64,000 nt of DNA from Rheinheimera sp. A13L. GTDB lineage: Bacteria > Pseudomonadota > Gammaproteobacteria > Enterobacterales > Alteromonadaceae. The stretch is from the NCBI RefSeq assembly GCF_000217935.1, contig NZ_AFHI01000015.1:1-64000 (forward strand), read 5' to 3'. Shown here in pieces: positions 1-10,606 of the stretch. Below the pieces are notes generated by a model, which ran no database searches, had not been told where the DNA came from, and saw nothing but the letters and a program-made list of their open reading frames with translations. A program made the position numbers and the translations under genes. Positions within the stretch are counted from its first letter, which is position 1. Each line of letters starts with the position of its first letter.

Positions 1-43
1 CCCGCAGGTTGGTTTTTTATTTGAACGCTGGTGACTACTAAAC

Positions 44-1957
44 TTATTCGTCAGCAGCGGCTTCAGGTAAAGAACGGGTAATTTCAGCCTTGGCTTTTAG
101 TGCCGCGAGCAAAGCACCAAAACTACCTTGTGCTTTTTGATCAGCAAACTGTTGCAGTTGTTCAACCGCAGGTTTATCCGTCACTTCGTTGTCTGTCACT
201 TTAGTCACAGCCACTAAAGCTGAGTCACCGCTCGCCAGATTTAACATGGCCACAGTAGCAGGTTGAGCTTCTGTAGGTTTAGCCAGTTCAAAAGCTTTGG
301 TGCGGATGTCTGAATCTATATCGCCACCAAAACGGGTGACAGCAGCTTTAGTTTCCAGAGTTAACTCTGCGGCTGCAGCTACGTCAGACAAAGATTTTCC
401 TGCCTGGACTTCAGCCAGTAAAGCTTCAGCTTTCGCCTGGGCTAACTCAGAACTTTTAGACGCCACCACAGCGGCCTGAACTTGATCTTTCACTTCTTCA
501 AGCTTCTTCGTGGTTTCTGGTTGATGCGTATTCACCCGAACTACCACCACATGTTGTGGTGCGACTTCAATCACGTCACTGTTCACACCAGCACTGATAA
601 AGTCTTCTGAAAACAGAGTCTGCAGAACTTTAGGTGCAGTTAATTCAGCTGGGGCAGTGGAACGGCTAAAGGCTGGTACAGAAACTACTTTAGTTCCTAC
701 AGCTTCAGCAGCTTCCTGCAAGCTGTCCGCGATTTCAAAGCTCTTTTCGCCTAACTGCTGCTGCAGATCAATAAATTTTTCAGCGGCTTTATCATCTTTT
801 ACTGTAGCCAGAATTTGATCTTTGACTTCATCAAAGGTTTTCACCGAACCAGACTGAACTTCAGTTAACTGAATAATGTGGTAACCAAACTCTGTTTTTA
901 CCACAGGGCTGATATCACCGGCTTTGGTCAGAGCATAGGCTGCCTTTTCAAATTCAGCATCCATCACCCCTCTTTCAATAAAATCTAGGTCACCGCCTTT
1001 TTCAGCTGAGAAGGTATCGGCAGATTCTTTTTTCGCCAGCTCAGCAAAATCTGCACCTTGCTGTAACTGCAGAGCTAAAGATTGTGCTTTGGCTTCGATT
1101 TCAGCATTGTCGTCAGCAGACTCCAACAGAATATGCGAAACACGACGACGCTCTTCCGTTTCATAACGGCTTTGGTTTGCATCGTAATAAGCTTGTAAAT
1201 CAGCATCTGTTACTTCAACTGTTGCTGCTATATCGGCAGCAGTGAGCTGCACATAGTCCACAGACACTGTTTCTGGTGATACAAACTGATTGGCGTTGGC
1301 TTGATAATAGTCTTGCAACAATTGATCATTAATTTCAACTGCAGCGGCAAAATCGGCAGCTTTTAATACAGCGTACTGAATATCACGGCTTTGCATTTGT
1401 AACTTAGACAACAATTGCATTTCTGATACAGTTGCAAACTCTGATCCGGCTAAACCAACCACTAACTGGTTAGCTGACATTTGCGCTCGTAAATAATCAC
1501 GGAACTGATTTGGCTCATAGCCATTCTGACGCAGCAGCGCAATGTAACGGTCGTTGTTGAAAACGCCCTCTACCTGAAACTCTGCCATGCTACGAATAGT
1601 GTCACGTAACACATCGTCACTGACCATTAAATCCAGTTCTGTGACTAATTGACGTTGTAACTGTTCATCAATCAGTTTTTCCAGCACTGAATTACGGAAA
1701 TTGTTCATATAGTTACTGTCAGCTGACAACATGCCAAACATCTCACCAAACTGCTGCTGCATTCTGGCTCTTTCGTTTTGGTAAGCGGTATCAAACTGAA
1801 CTTTAGTAATTTCATCACCGTTGACTGTGGCCACTGGCATTTCACTGGTGTTGCCAAGATAACTGCCAACCCCGGCTAAAGCAAAAGTCAGGATCACAAA
1901 GCCAAGAATGACCTTGGCGATCATACCCTGCGAACCTTCTCTGATCTTTTCTAACAT
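44..1957 (-). CDS. ppiD: PpiD, periplasmic chaperone / peptidyl-prolyl isomerase
   Basis: This is an inner-membrane-anchored periplasmic foldase that helps newly exported outer-membrane proteins. The N-terminus (MLEKIREGSQG...) is followed by one membrane helix at about residues 11-33, a SurA-like chaperone region, and a parvulin domain near 265-360 with the typical ...RRVSHILLE... and ...FGYHIIQL... strands. At 637 residues it is close to the usual PpiD length. The frame stays open 25 codons upstream, but the family N-terminus and a purine-rich AAGAGA support the ATG at 1957. It follows hupB, as in E. coli. The parvulin domain is often catalytically weak in this family. Confidence 0.95.
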   Translation of the reverse strand: MLEKIREGSQGMIAKVILGFVILTFALAGVGSYLGNTSEMPVATVNGDEITKVQFDTAYQNERARMQQQFGEMFGMLSADSNYMNNFRNSVLEKLIDEQLQRQLVTELDLMVSDDVLRDTIRSMAEFQVEGVFNNDRYIALLRQNGYEPNQFRDYLRAQMSANQLVVGLAGSEFATVSEMQLLSKLQMQSRDIQYAVLKAADFAAAVEINDQLLQDYYQANANQFVSPETVSVDYVQLTAADIAATVEVTDADLQAYYDANQSRYETEERRRVSHILLESADDNAEIEAKAQSLALQLQQGADFAELAKKESADTFSAEKGGDLDFIERGVMDAEFEKAAYALTKAGDISPVVKTEFGYHIIQLTEVQSGSVKTFDEVKDQILATVKDDKAAEKFIDLQQQLGEKSFEIADSLQEAAEAVGTKVVSVPAFSRSTAPAELTAPKVLQTLFSEDFISAGVNSDVIEVAPQHVVVVRVNTHQPETTKKLEEVKDQVQAAVVASKSSELAQAKAEALLAEVQAGKSLSDVAAAAELTLETKAAVTRFGGDIDSDIRTKAFELAKPTEAQPATVAMLNLASGDSALVAVTKVTDNEVTDKPAVEQLQQFADQKAQGSFGALLAALKAKAEITRSLPEAAADE

Positions 1958-2146
1958 TGTATCTACGTCTCTTTTGGCAACTTTTGGTTGTCTTAAAAAA
2001 AAAGCGCATCTTAACAGATACGCCTTTTTCATAAAAGCTGTGGCAGCGTCAGGCTTAATGCGTTTTGCTTTTCTCCGCCAGTATCAATGAGACTTTGGCA
2101 GAACCATCAGCTTCATAAGCCCGGCTGGATCAGCCAGGCGTTCAGC

Positions 2147-2419
2147 TTAGTTTACGCTGTCTTTCAGCGCTTTACCTGGCTTGAACGAAGGAATTTTCGC
2201 AGAAGCGATTTGGATAGTTTCACCCGTTTGTGGGTTGCGGCCTGAACGTGCAGCGCGCTCGCGAACTGCAAATGTACCAAAACCAACTAAGGCTACTGAA
2301 TCGCCTTCCTTAAGAGCCTCAGTAACAGCGTCGATGAACGCGTCCAGAGAACGACCAGCTGCCGCTTTAGAAATGTCTGCACCAGCAGCGATTTTGTCGA
2401 TAAGTTGAGACTTGTTCAC
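2147..2419 (-). CDS. hupB: HU-beta DNA-binding protein
   Basis: This is a nucleoid-associated histone-like protein of 90 residues that bends DNA as a dimer. The sequence is a near-textbook HU: N-terminal dimerisation helices, then the beta-arm with [13 protein letters not shown] and GRNPQTG, ending in GKALKDSVN. The start is the GTG at 2419: the residues [10 protein letters not shown] that follow match the universal HU-beta N-terminus, and AAGGGG lies 8 bases upstream. The longer open frame only adds leader sequence. It lies between lon and ppiD, the conserved gammaproteobacterial order. Confidence 0.97.
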   Translation of the reverse strand: MNKSQLIDKIAAGADISKAAAGRSLDAFIDAVTEALKEGDSVALVGFGTFAVRERAARSGRNPQTGETIQIASAKIPSFKPGKALKDSVN

Positions 2420-2490
2420 AATATCATCCCCTTCAATTGTTATTATTTTCAACAACTACAGTAAATTTGGTTTGTCGTAGTAGCGCGTTT

Positions 2491-2519
2491 GTTATATCAA
2501 GCCTGATGTAGCCTTGCAA
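2491..2519 (-). promoter_or_regulatory. Sigma-70 promoter for hupB
   Basis: Read leftward there is a TTGCAA -35 box (2514-2519), a 17-base spacer and a TATAAC -10 box (2491-2496), about 70 bases before the hupB GTG. The spacing is ideal and the boxes are good, but it is inferred only from consensus. Confidence 0.6.
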
Positions 2520-2557
2520 GCACAAAACGACGCACTACAAAAATTTCTGTTAGGCCA

Positions 2558-2580
2558 CAACCCTTGCTGCACAAGGGCTG
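2558..2580 (-). terminator. Possible terminator after lon
   Basis: Read leftward this is a 9-bp stem with one G-U pair (CAGCCCTTG against CAAGGGTTG) around a 5-base loop, 49 bases past the lon stop. A run of five T follows only after about 11 bases, so it is a weak intrinsic terminator or a processing hairpin. Confidence 0.35.
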
Positions 2581-2628
2581 CGTCGAAACTGCCCATAACT
2601 TAACACAGCCAGAGTAATTGAAAAGCCC

Positions 2629-5025
2629 CTAAGCCGGATTTTTTTGGATTTTTTTGCTTTTTGCTGGAATTTTTTCCACTTCAAGCACCGACATCCCTGT
2701 TGGCGGCTCTTGCAGCGCTAATTCCAACACTTCGTCAATCCATTTTACCGCTCGAATTTCAATGTCACCTTTGACGTTATCCGGGATATCTTTTAAGTCC
2801 CGCACGTTGTCATGAGGGATTAAAACCCGCTTGATACCACCACGGTGAGCAGCTAACAGCTTCTCTTTTAAGCCACCTATAGGCAGAACTTCACCCCGTA
2901 AGGTGATTTCACCTGTCATGGCGACATCTGCCCGCACCGGATTACCCGTTAAGCTGGACACCAGAGCCGTCACCATAGCTATACCTGCGCTTGGACCATC
3001 TTTAGGAGTTGCACCTTCAGGTACGTGCACGTGAATATCACGTTTCTCATAAAAGTCTTCGTTAATACGCAGCTTCTCAGCACGACTACGAACCACTGTC
3101 ATAGCGGCCTGAATCGACTCTTTCATCACATCGCCCAAAGAGCCTGTGTACGTCAGTTTGCCTTTACCTACCACAGCAGCAGCTTCAATCGTCAGTAAAT
3201 CACCACCGACAGAAGTCCAGGCTAAGCCCGTTACCTGGCCAATGCGGTTACTGTCTTCCGCTTTACCATAGTCATGGCGTTGTACGCCTAAGAAATCTTC
3301 CAGGTTGTCCTGATTAATCACCACTTTCTGCAGGTTTTTATCCAGCAGAATGTTTTTCACTGCTTTGCGGCATAACTTGGAGATTTCGCGCTCTAAATTA
3401 CGGACGCCAGCTTCACGGGTGTAGTAACGAATAATGCCCACAATAGCGCTGTCTTCAATCTCAATTTCGTGAGGTTTTAAGCCATTGCGTTCAATCTGCT
3501 TGTTGATCAGATGCTGCTTGGAAATATTCAGCTTCTCATCTTCGGTGTAGCCCGCTAAACGAATCACTTCCATCCGGTCCAGTAAGGCCGCCGGAATATT
3601 TAAGCTGTTGGATGTGGCAAAAAACATCACGTCAGATAAGTCGTAGTCCACTTCCAGGTAGTGATCCGAAAAGGCGGTGTTTTGCTCAGGATCTAGCACC
3701 TCAAGCAAAGCAGCGGCCGGATCACCACGGAAATCAGAGGCCATTTTGTCAATTTCATCCAGCAGGAATAACGGGTTACGTACTCCAACTTTGGCCATCT
3801 TCTGGATGATTTTTCCAGGCATAGAGCCGATGTAGGTTCGTCTGTGACCACGGATTTCCGCTTCGTCACGCACGCCACCTAAGGCCATACGCACATATTT
3901 ACGGCCTGTTGCTTTGGCAACAGACTGACCCAGTGAGGTTTTACCTACACCCGGAGGTCCGACTAAACATAAAATCGGGCCTTTTAATTTGTTGACGCGC
4001 TGCTGCACTGCCAGATATTCCAGAATGCGTTCTTTGACTTTATCCAGACCATAGTGGTCCGAGTCCAGAATACGTTCTGCACCAGCCAGATCTTTTTTCA
4101 CCTTGCTGCGTTTTTTCCAGGGCACATTGGTCAGCCAGTCGATATAACTGCGCACCACTGTGGCTTCAGCCGACATAGGTGACATCATTTTTAACTTTTG
4201 CAGTTCAGCCGTGGCTTTAGTGCGGGCTTCGTCCGGCATCTGGGCCAGTTCGATTTTTTTCGATAAGGCTTCAAATTCATCCGGTGTATCTTCCAGCTCG
4301 CCCAGTTCACGCTGAATGGCTTTCATTTGCTCATTCAGGTAATACTCGCGCTGGCTTTTTTCCATCTGCTTTTTCACACGGCTGCGAATACGACGTTCAA
4401 CCTGCAGAATGTCGATTTCGCTTTCCATCATCGCCATCAGGAACTCTAAACGTTCCGTCACATCAATGATTTCTAAAACTTTTTGCTTGTCGTCCACTTT
4501 TAGCGGCATATGAGCTGCCATGGTATCCGCCAGACGGGCAGCATCCTCAATGCCAGACAAGGCTGTCAGCACTTCAGGTGGGATCTTTTTATTCAGTTTG
4601 ATATAACCTTCAAACTGATTGACGGCAGAGCGCAAAATAACTTCCTGCTCGCGGCTGTCCATTTCCGGTGTCGGAATTAAATCAACATAGGCGGCGAAGG
4701 TGTCTTCCGTATCGGTAAACTCAACCAGTTGAGCACGTTTGCCCCCTTCCACCAGCACTTTGACCGTGCCATCAGGAAGCTTGAGCAACTGCAGAATAGT
4801 GGCGACAGTACCCACCTGATACAGATCAGAATCTTTAGGGTCGTCCAGCGTGGCGTCTTTTTGCGCAACTAAAAAGATTTGTTTCTCTTTTTCCATCGCG
4901 GCATCCAGGCATTTAATGGATTTAGCCCGGCCAACAAACAGCGGGATCACCATATGCGGATAAACGACCACGTCTCTTAATGCCAATACAGGCATATGCA
5001 AACGTTCAGTCTTTGCTACTGTCAT
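2629..5025 (-). CDS. lon: Lon ATP-dependent protease
   Basis: This is the cytoplasmic AAA+ serine protease that degrades misfolded and regulatory proteins. At 798 residues it has the full Lon layout: an N-terminal substrate domain ([23 protein letters not shown]), coiled coil, Walker [12 protein letters not shown], Walker [11 protein letters not shown], and a C-terminal protease domain with the catalytic serine in GPSAGIAM and lysine in [20 protein letters not shown] precedes the ATG. It follows clpX on the same strand but has its own sigma-32-like promoter. The tail ends in a Lys-rich stretch. Confidence 0.98.
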   Translation of the reverse strand: MTVAKTERLHMPVLALRDVVVYPHMVIPLFVGRAKSIKCLDAAMEKEKQIFLVAQKDATLDDPKDSDLYQVGTVATILQLLKLPDGTVKVLVEGGKRAQLVEFTDTEDTFAAYVDLIPTPEMDSREQEVILRSAVNQFEGYIKLNKKIPPEVLTALSGIEDAARLADTMAAHMPLKVDDKQKVLEIIDVTERLEFLMAMMESEIDILQVERRIRSRVKKQMEKSQREYYLNEQMKAIQRELGELEDTPDEFEALSKKIELAQMPDEARTKATAELQKLKMMSPMSAEATVVRSYIDWLTNVPWKKRSKVKKDLAGAERILDSDHYGLDKVKERILEYLAVQQRVNKLKGPILCLVGPPGVGKTSLGQSVAKATGRKYVRMALGGVRDEAEIRGHRRTYIGSMPGKIIQKMAKVGVRNPLFLLDEIDKMASDFRGDPAAALLEVLDPEQNTAFSDHYLEVDYDLSDVMFFATSNSLNIPAALLDRMEVIRLAGYTEDEKLNISKQHLINKQIERNGLKPHEIEIEDSAIVGIIRYYTREAGVRNLEREISKLCRKAVKNILLDKNLQKVVINQDNLEDFLGVQRHDYGKAEDSNRIGQVTGLAWTSVGGDLLTIEAAAVVGKGKLTYTGSLGDVMKESIQAAMTVVRSRAEKLRINEDFYEKRDIHVHVPEGATPKDGPSAGIAMVTALVSSLTGNPVRADVAMTGEITLRGEVLPIGGLKEKLLAAHRGGIKRVLIPHDNVRDLKDIPDNVKGDIEIRAVKWIDEVLELALQEPPTGMSVLEVEKIPAKSKKIQKNPA

Positions 5026-5071
5026 GAAATCTCTCTCGAATTATTTACTGCAGGTGACATGATTCAACAGT

Positions 5072-5098
5072 ATATGGGGGCTGTTTATGTCACTTCAA
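5072..5098 (-). promoter_or_regulatory. Sigma-32 (heat shock) type promoter for lon
   Basis: Read leftward, TTGAAG (5093-5098), a 13-base spacer and CCCCATAT (5072-5079) lie 47 bases upstream of the lon start. This fits the RpoH consensus (CTTGAA, 13-17 bases, CCCCATNT) very well, and lon is a classical heat-shock gene. It was identified by eye only. Confidence 0.75.
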
Positions 5099-5144
5099 TG
5101 AATTAGCAAAAAATTTGGACTTGTAAAAACAGGTTCTGGAAAAT

Positions 5145-5186
5145 GGGGTCAGATCACATTATTTCCTCATAATGTGATCTGACCCC
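5145..5186. repeat. Perfect 17-bp inverted repeat between clpX and lon
   Basis: The arms at 5145-5161 and 5170-5186 are perfectly complementary (beginning GGGGTCAGATCACATTA) around an 8-base loop. Rightward it is followed by six T; leftward by CCATTTTCC. It resembles the GGGGTCAGRTC-type palindromes that are dispersed in gammaproteobacterial genomes near REP-associated transposases. Here it probably also works as a terminator insulating lon from clpX. Confidence 0.7.
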
Positions 5187-5213
5187 TTTTTTATCGGCCA
5201 GACCCTTTTCTAT

Positions 5214-6488
5214 TTACTGCGAAGCAGCAGCTTCCACAGTCTCATAAATCAATATCGGCTGAGACTCACCGCGGATCACTGTCTCGTCAATAACAACTTT
5301 GCTGACATGTTCCATGGACGGTAAATCATACATGGTATCAAGCAAGACGTTTTCAACAATAGAGCGCAAGCCACGGGCACCGGTTTTGCGTTCCATGGCT
5401 TTTTGCGCTATGGCTTTGAGCGCATCTTCACGGAACTCCAGTTCTACATCTTCCATCTGGAATAATGCACCAAACTGTTTCACCAACGCGTTTTTCGGCT
5501 CACTTAAGATTTGCATTAATGCGGCTAAATCCAGTTCAGTTAAAGTCGCCACCACAGGTAAACGACCAATAAACTCAGGGATTAAACCGTATTTGACTAA
5601 ATCTTCAGGTTCCACATCTTTAAAGCTTTCGGTCAAAGTACGGCTTTGTGAGGTGGCGCGCACTTCAGCACCAAAACCTATACCTGAACCTTTAGCACAA
5701 CGCTGTTCAATGACTTTATCCAGACCCGCAAAAGCGCCACCACAGATAAACAGGATCTTCGAGGTATCAACCTGTAAGAACTCTTGTTGTGGATGCTTAC
5801 GTCCACCCTGAGGTGGAACAGAGGCCACAGTGCCTTCAATCAGCTTTAACAGAGCCTGCTGTACACCTTCACCTGAGACGTCACGGGTAATAGATGGATT
5901 GTCGGACTTACGCGAAATTTTGTCGATTTCATCAATGTAAACAATGCCACGCTGGGCTTTTTCTACATCGTAATCGCATTTCTGCAGTAATTTCTGAATG
6001 ATATTTTCAACGTCTTCACCCACATAACCCGCTTCGGTTAATGTAGTAGCGTCGGCCATAGTAAATGGCACATCCAGCAAACGGGCTAAGGTTTCGGCTA
6101 ATAAAGTTTTACCGCTACCTGTAGGGCCTATCAGCAGAATATTACTTTTGCTCAGCTCAACGTCCTGTTTATGCTGCATGCTGCGTAAACGTTTGTAGTG
6201 GTTGTAGACCGCCACCGCCAGAACTTTTTTCGCATGCTCCTGGCCTATCACATAGTCATCCAGGTGAGCACGGATCTCTTTTGGCACCGGCAATTTATTG
6301 CTGTCGCGTTTTGGCGAAATATCTTTAATTTCTTCGCGAATAATATCGTTGCACAAATCAACACATTCATCACAGATATAGACCTGTGGGCCTGCAATCA
6401 GTTTGCGCACTTCATGTTGTGATTTGCCGCAAAAAGAGCAATACAACAACTTGCTGCTTTTCTCGCCATCAGAGCGATGATCAGACAT
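5214..6488 (-). CDS. clpX: ClpX, ATPase subunit of ClpXP
   Basis: This is an AAA+ unfoldase that recognises tagged substrates (for example ssrA) and feeds them to ClpP. At 424 residues it has an N-terminal zinc-binding domain with two CxxC pairs (CSFC...CDEC), Walker A GPTGSGKT, Walker [11 protein letters not shown] and the ClpP-docking IGF-type loop ([10 protein letters not shown]). GGAAGAGGAAG precedes the ATG. It lies 65 bases downstream of clpP and is presumably co-transcribed with it. Confidence 0.98.
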   Translation of the reverse strand: MSDHRSDGEKSSKLLYCSFCGKSQHEVRKLIAGPQVYICDECVDLCNDIIREEIKDISPKRDSNKLPVPKEIRAHLDDYVIGQEHAKKVLAVAVYNHYKRLRSMQHKQDVELSKSNILLIGPTGSGKTLLAETLARLLDVPFTMADATTLTEAGYVGEDVENIIQKLLQKCDYDVEKAQRGIVYIDEIDKISRKSDNPSITRDVSGEGVQQALLKLIEGTVASVPPQGGRKHPQQEFLQVDTSKILFICGGAFAGLDKVIEQRCAKGSGIGFGAEVRATSQSRTLTESFKDVEPEDLVKYGLIPEFIGRLPVVATLTELDLAALMQILSEPKNALVKQFGALFQMEDVELEFREDALKAIAQKAMERKTGARGLRSIVENVLLDTMYDLPSMEHVSKVVIDETVIRGESQPILIYETVEAAASQ

Positions 6489-6553
6489 GTAACTTCCTCT
6501 TCCACTACATAGGGATGGCCAGCTTAGCGCCCTTCTCCACCCCTGAATTAAAC

Positions 6554-7177
6554 TTACTTCGCATCCCTTTGAGTTAATATGGCATCGATTAGGCCATATT
6601 CCAAGGCTTGCTGTGCACTTAAGAAGTTATCACGCTCTGTATCTTTACACACCTGTTCATAAGTTTTGCCACAATGCTCTGCCATCAAACGGTTTAATTT
6701 CTCTTTGATATACAGAATTTCACGGGCATGGATCTCAAAATCTGTGGCCTGGCCCTGGAAACCGCCTAAAGGCTGATGGATCATCACACGGGCGTTGGGT
6801 AAGCAGTAACGCTTGCCTTTGGTACCACCAGATAACAAAAATGCACCCATGCTGCAGGCCTGGCCTACACAGACTGTTGCAATATTTGGTTTGATGTACT
6901 TCATGGTGTCGTAAATCGACATACCCGCAGTGACAGAACCACCTGGTGAGTTGATATAGATATAAATATCTTTTTCCGGGTTCTCAGATTCTAAAAACAA
7001 CAGCTGGGCGACGATCAGATTGGCCATATGGTCTTCGACCTGACCCGTTAAAAAAATCACCCGTTCTTTTAAAAGGCGTGAATAAATATCAAAAGAACGC
7101 TCGCCCTTAGCGGTTTGCTCAATAACGATAGGAACTAAGGCATTGACTAACTCATTCATTCTTGGCTCAAATGCCAT
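6554..7177 (-). CDS. clpP: ClpP, protease subunit of ClpXP/ClpAP
   Basis: This is the tetradecameric serine peptidase chamber. It has 207 residues with the catalytic serine in [14 protein letters not shown], histidine in VMIHQPLGG and the aspartate region further on (KDTERDNF). The short N-terminal segment before [16 protein letters not shown] is the usual self-processed propeptide. AAGGA lies about 10 bases upstream of the ATG. It lies between tig and clpX in the conserved order. Confidence 0.98.
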   Translation of the reverse strand: MAFEPRMNELVNALVPIVIEQTAKGERSFDIYSRLLKERVIFLTGQVEDHMANLIVAQLLFLESENPEKDIYIYINSPGGSVTAGMSIYDTMKYIKPNIATVCVGQACSMGAFLLSGGTKGKRYCLPNARVMIHQPLGGFQGQATDFEIHAREILYIKEKLNRLMAEHCGKTYEQVCKDTERDNFLSAQQALEYGLIDAILTQRDAK

Positions 7178-7227
7178 AATGCGATTTCCTTAATTGAAAA
7201 GTGGGGGACCTTATATAGCCGAAGGCT

Positions 7228-7266
7228 AAAAATGAAAATGGCCCGAACTATGATGCTCGAGCCATT
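7228..7266 (-). terminator. Rho-independent terminator of tig
   Basis: Read leftward this is a 10-bp stem (AATGGCTCGA against TTCGGGCCATT, one G-U) with a 9-base loop, followed by TTCATTTTT. It begins 30 bases past the tig stop and lies ahead of clpP, so clpP likely has its own promoter or depends on read-through. Confidence 0.6.
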
Positions 7267-7295
7267 AAAACTGCCTGACAAACAGATGTCAAATC

Positions 7296-8606
7296 TTAGT
7301 TTGCTGCTTGTGGATTCATGATCTCATCAAACTTGGCTTTTTCTTCTGTTACTTTAGCTTTGCTCAGAACCAGGTCAATGGCCTGCTCTTCTAAAGCGAC
7401 ATTACGCATGCCTTGTAACAATTCTTTGTTGCTGTTGTAGTACTGAATCACTTCTTGTGGATCTTCGTACGCAGAAGCCACAGTTTCAATCAGAGACTGA
7501 ACACGGGCATCTTCAACTTGCAGGCTGTTTGTTTTGATCACTTCACCTAATAACAGACCTACTTTCACGCGGTCTTTGGCTTGTTCAGTGAACAAAGCAG
7601 CTGGTAATTCTGGTAATTGTTTTGGATCCAGGTTGTTGCCAAAACGCTGTAACGCCTGACGACGTAATACATCAATTTCGCTGTCGATCAGAGCTTGTGG
7701 CACTTCAATTTCATGAGTGGCTAACAAACCTTTGATTACCTGATCTTTTACGCGAGCTTTGATGCTGTTGTTCAGCTCGCGCTCCATGTTCTTTTTCACT
7801 TCAACTTTTAATGCATCAACAGTCGCTTCAGCTAAACCAAACAGTTTGGCGAACTCGTCGTTTACTTCTGGTAACTGTTGAGTTTCAACTGCTTTTACAG
7901 TCACAGCAAAGCTGGCTGCTTTGCCTTTTAAGTTTTCAGCGTGGTATTCAGCAGGGAAAGTTACTTCAACAGTCACTTCGTCGCCGGCTTTTTTGCCGAT
8001 GATACCGTCTTCAAAACCTGGGATCATACGACCTTGGCCTAATTCTAACGTGAAGTCAGAGGCTTTGCCGCCTTCGAACTCTTCACCGTCGATAGAACCG
8101 ACGAAGTCGATGATCACGCGGTCACCAGAAGCTGCCGCAGCTTCAGTTGTTGCCCATGTCGCATGTTGCTTACGTAAAGTACCTAACATAGTTTCTAAAT
8201 CATCAGCAGTGATTTCAACCACTGGCTTAGTGACTTCAACTTTGTCCAGAGCGTTCAGTTGAACTTCCGGATACACTTCGAACGTTGCTGCGAATTCTAA
8301 GTCTTTGCCTTCAGCCAGTTGGCCAGGAGCAAAAGTCGGAGCGCCAGCAGGAGTTAACTTGTTCGCAATGATCGCCTGATAGAAATGGTTTTGCATCTGA
8401 CGTGAAGCCACGTCTTGTAATACAGACAGACCAAACATTTTTTTGATCATCGCAACAGGCGCTTTGCCTGGACGGAAACCATCCACACGACGGTTTTTAG
8501 CAATTTGTTTTAATTCTTTGTCAACTTCAGTGCTGATTGCAGCAGCTGGAACAGTAATGGTCAAACGGCGTTCTAAACCCTGTGTGGTTTCAACAGAAAC
8601 TTGCAT
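7296..8606 (-). CDS. tig: Trigger factor
   Basis: This is a ribosome-associated chaperone and prolyl isomerase acting on nascent chains. At 436 residues it has an N-terminal ribosome-binding domain with the signature [17 protein letters not shown], a central FKBP-type domain ([20 protein letters not shown] ... [11 protein letters not shown]) and a helical C-terminal chaperone domain. GAGGT lies 7 bases before the ATG. It heads the tig-clpP-clpX-lon-hupB-ppiD block. Confidence 0.98.
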   Translation of the reverse strand: MQVSVETTQGLERRLTITVPAAAISTEVDKELKQIAKNRRVDGFRPGKAPVAMIKKMFGLSVLQDVASRQMQNHFYQAIIANKLTPAGAPTFAPGQLAEGKDLEFAATFEVYPEVQLNALDKVEVTKPVVEITADDLETMLGTLRKQHATWATTEAAAASGDRVIIDFVGSIDGEEFEGGKASDFTLELGQGRMIPGFEDGIIGKKAGDEVTVEVTFPAEYHAENLKGKAASFAVTVKAVETQQLPEVNDEFAKLFGLAEATVDALKVEVKKNMERELNNSIKARVKDQVIKGLLATHEIEVPQALIDSEIDVLRRQALQRFGNNLDPKQLPELPAALFTEQAKDRVKVGLLLGEVIKTNSLQVEDARVQSLIETVASAYEDPQEVIQYYNSNKELLQGMRNVALEEQAIDLVLSKAKVTEEKAKFDEIMNPQAAN

Positions 8607-8710
8607 CTTGTTACCTCAAAATCAAATCGGGCGCCTGACTACGCCATCTCTTCGCTTGTCCGGGTTCTGCCTTAAGGTGCACAATCCAGACCTGTTATAT
8701 AGGACGCGGC

Positions 8711-8740
8711 ATTATAGCGAGGGTTTTTCGCCGAGTCGAG
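8711..8740 (-). promoter_or_regulatory. Sigma-70 promoter for tig; rest of the 8607-8939 gap is featureless
   Basis: Read leftward there is a perfect TATAAT (8711-8716) 18 bases after a weak -35, CTCGAC (8735-8740), about 105 bases before the tig start. The remaining divergent intergenic DNA up to the DUF969 gene must hold the rightward promoter, but no clear box pair was found, and no small gene was recognised there. Confidence 0.5.
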
Positions 8741-8939
8741 CTTTTGATGAAACATCAGATACGGCGCGGCTTAGAGCCCTAATTTCACTTTATTTTTTTC
8801 GTCAGAGGCACTGCGATAAAAGCGAAAAACCGCAGATGGGAAACATCGCTTTTCGTCTGATTTTTAACGTTTTGCTCTCGCTTTCATGCCAAATTATGTG
8901 TAGCTATAGACAGTAATAACAAAAACAACAGGATTTTAT

Positions 8940-9665
8940 ATGCCCGATTTTAGCCTTTGGCCTTTGCTTGGTATCGCAGTGGTGATGCTTGGCTTTTTAC
9001 TGAAATTTAACCCCGTGCTGGTGGTGACAGTGGCGGCTTTTGCTACAGGTATGGCAGTGAAGATGCCGGTCATGATCTGGCTGGAGTCTTTAGGCACCGC
9101 CTTTTTAAAAACCCGCAATTTACCGCTGATCTTGTTATTGCCTTTGGCTGTCATTGGTCTGTTGGAGCGGCATGGCCTGCGCGAAAAAGCCCAAAACTGG
9201 ATACAACAAATTAAAGCGGCCACTACAGGACGTTTATTGCTGGTGTATCTTGCATTAAGGGAAAGTACAGCAGCTGCGGGCCTGACAAGTTTAGGAGGTC
9301 ACCCACAAATGGTAAGGCCTTTACTCTCGCCGATGGCGGAGGCTGCTTTTGAGCAAAAACACCAAAGCCTGCCGGATAAAATTAAATACAAAATCCGCGC
9401 TATGTCGGCCGCGACCGACAATATAGGGCTGTTTTTTGGTGAAGATATTTTTGTCGCTTTTGGCGCCATTATTTTGATGCATACCTTTTTAAGGGAATCC
9501 GGTATTGAGACTGATCCGTTGCATATAGCGCTTTGGGGTATTCCAACAGCTATTGCGGCTTTTTTAATTCATGGTAGCCGTTTACTGCGATTTGACGCTT
9601 ATCTGGCACGCCAGCTGAAAGATGAGCTGAAGCAAGCACCTCAACAGGAGCAGCGCCATGATTAG
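8940..9665 (+). CDS. DUF969 membrane protein, probable pyroglutamate (5-oxoproline) transporter subunit
   Basis: This 241-residue polytopic membrane protein (MPDFSLWPLLGIAVVMLGFLL...) has the DUF969 hallmarks LRESTAAAGLTSLGGHPQMVRPL and MSAATDNIGLFFGEDIF. DUF969 and DUF979 proteins are nearly always encoded as a pair, often next to pyroglutamyl peptidase; some recent annotations call them 5-oxoproline transporter subunits. The pcp gene downstream agrees with this. An AGGA lies before the ATG. The stop overlaps the next gene by 8 bases, implying translational coupling. The substrate is inferred from context. Confidence 0.85.
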   Translation: MPDFSLWPLLGIAVVMLGFLLKFNPVLVVTVAAFATGMAVKMPVMIWLESLGTAFLKTRNLPLILLLPLAVIGLLERHGLREKAQNWIQQIKAATTGRLLLVYLALRESTAAAGLTSLGGHPQMVRPLLSPMAEAAFEQKHQSLPDKIKYKIRAMSAATDNIGLFFGEDIFVAFGAIILMHTFLRESGIETDPLHIALWGIPTAIAAFLIHGSRLLRFDAYLARQLKDELKQAPQQEQRHD

Positions 9666-10596
9666 TATGACCTTGCTGTATTATGTGGCTGCTTTGTTAT
9701 TTTTTGCCGTGGCTTTTTTTAGTACCAAAGATAAAAGATACAGCAGCGCTTTGTTCTGGTTTAGTTATGGCCTGATTTTCCTACTCGGTGATTTTATGCC
9801 GCCCGCTCTGGTCGGTGCTTTAGTGGTGTTGATGGCCTTAGTGGCAGGTTTGGGTGGTGTAAAAGGTGGCACCTATCCAACTCTGGAGCTGCAGCAACGG
9901 CTGGATTCGGTGAAACGCCTTGGTAACAAGTTATTTATCCCGGCTTTGATGATCCCTTTGCTGACGGTATTTTCTGTATTGGTGCTGGTGCATATTCAGG
10001 GCGATGGCTGGTCTTTACTGGACCCAAAAAATGCCACTTTATCGGCTTTAGGTTTAGCGGCCTTTTTAGCCATACTGGCGGCTTTACATCTGACCCGGGA
10101 AAAACCTACGCAGGCGTTAAAAGAATCCTCACGTTTAATCGAAGCCATAGGCTGGGCTTTTTTATTGCCTCAGTTGCTGGCAACTTTAGGTTTGCTGTTT
10201 AATCAGGCTGGTGTCGGTGAAACCGTATCACAACTGACCAGCTTGTATTTAAATTTAAACCACCCATTTTTGGCTGTCTCTTGTTATGCCATTGGCATGG
10301 TCTTATTTACTATTATTATGGGCAACGCCTTTGCCGCTTTCCCGGTGATCACAGCAGGTATTGGTATTCCGCTTTTAGTGATCCAGCACGGCGGTAACCC
10401 AGCCATTATGGCGGCTATAGGCATGTTTTGTGGCTACTGTGGCACTTTGCTCACCCCTATGGCGGCCAACTTTAATATAGTGCCAGCCGCACTTTTAGAA
10501 TTGCCGGATAAAAATGCCGTGATTAAAGCTCAAGCACCTACAGCAGTGCTGTTGCTTGGGGTTAATATTATCCTGATGTATGTCCTTATGTTCTAA
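9658..10596 (+). CDS. DUF979 membrane protein, partner of DUF969
   Basis: This 312-residue protein has about nine hydrophobic segments and the family motifs NAFAAFPVITAGIGIP and FCGYCGTLLTPMAANFN near the C-terminus. The start overlaps the DUF969 stop, and AGGAG lies 7 bases ahead of the ATG. It presumably forms one transporter with the DUF969 protein. The pcp start lies 10 bases after its stop, so the three genes form one operon for recovering pyroglutamate from blocked peptides. The transport role is inferred. Confidence 0.85.
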   Translation: MISMTLLYYVAALLFFAVAFFSTKDKRYSSALFWFSYGLIFLLGDFMPPALVGALVVLMALVAGLGGVKGGTYPTLELQQRLDSVKRLGNKLFIPALMIPLLTVFSVLVLVHIQGDGWSLLDPKNATLSALGLAAFLAILAALHLTREKPTQALKESSRLIEAIGWAFLLPQLLATLGLLFNQAGVGETVSQLTSLYLNLNHPFLAVSCYAIGMVLFTIIMGNAFAAFPVITAGIGIPLLVIQHGGNPAIMAAIGMFCGYCGTLLTPMAANFNIVPAALLELPDKNAVIKAQAPTAVLLLGVNIILMYVLMF

Positions 10597-10606
10597 CGGA
10601 GCACAA

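Noticed and set aside
2420-2455. Longer HU-beta start at 2455
   Set aside because: The added residues include the ribosome-binding site and do not match any HU; the GTG at 2419 gives the exact family N-terminus.
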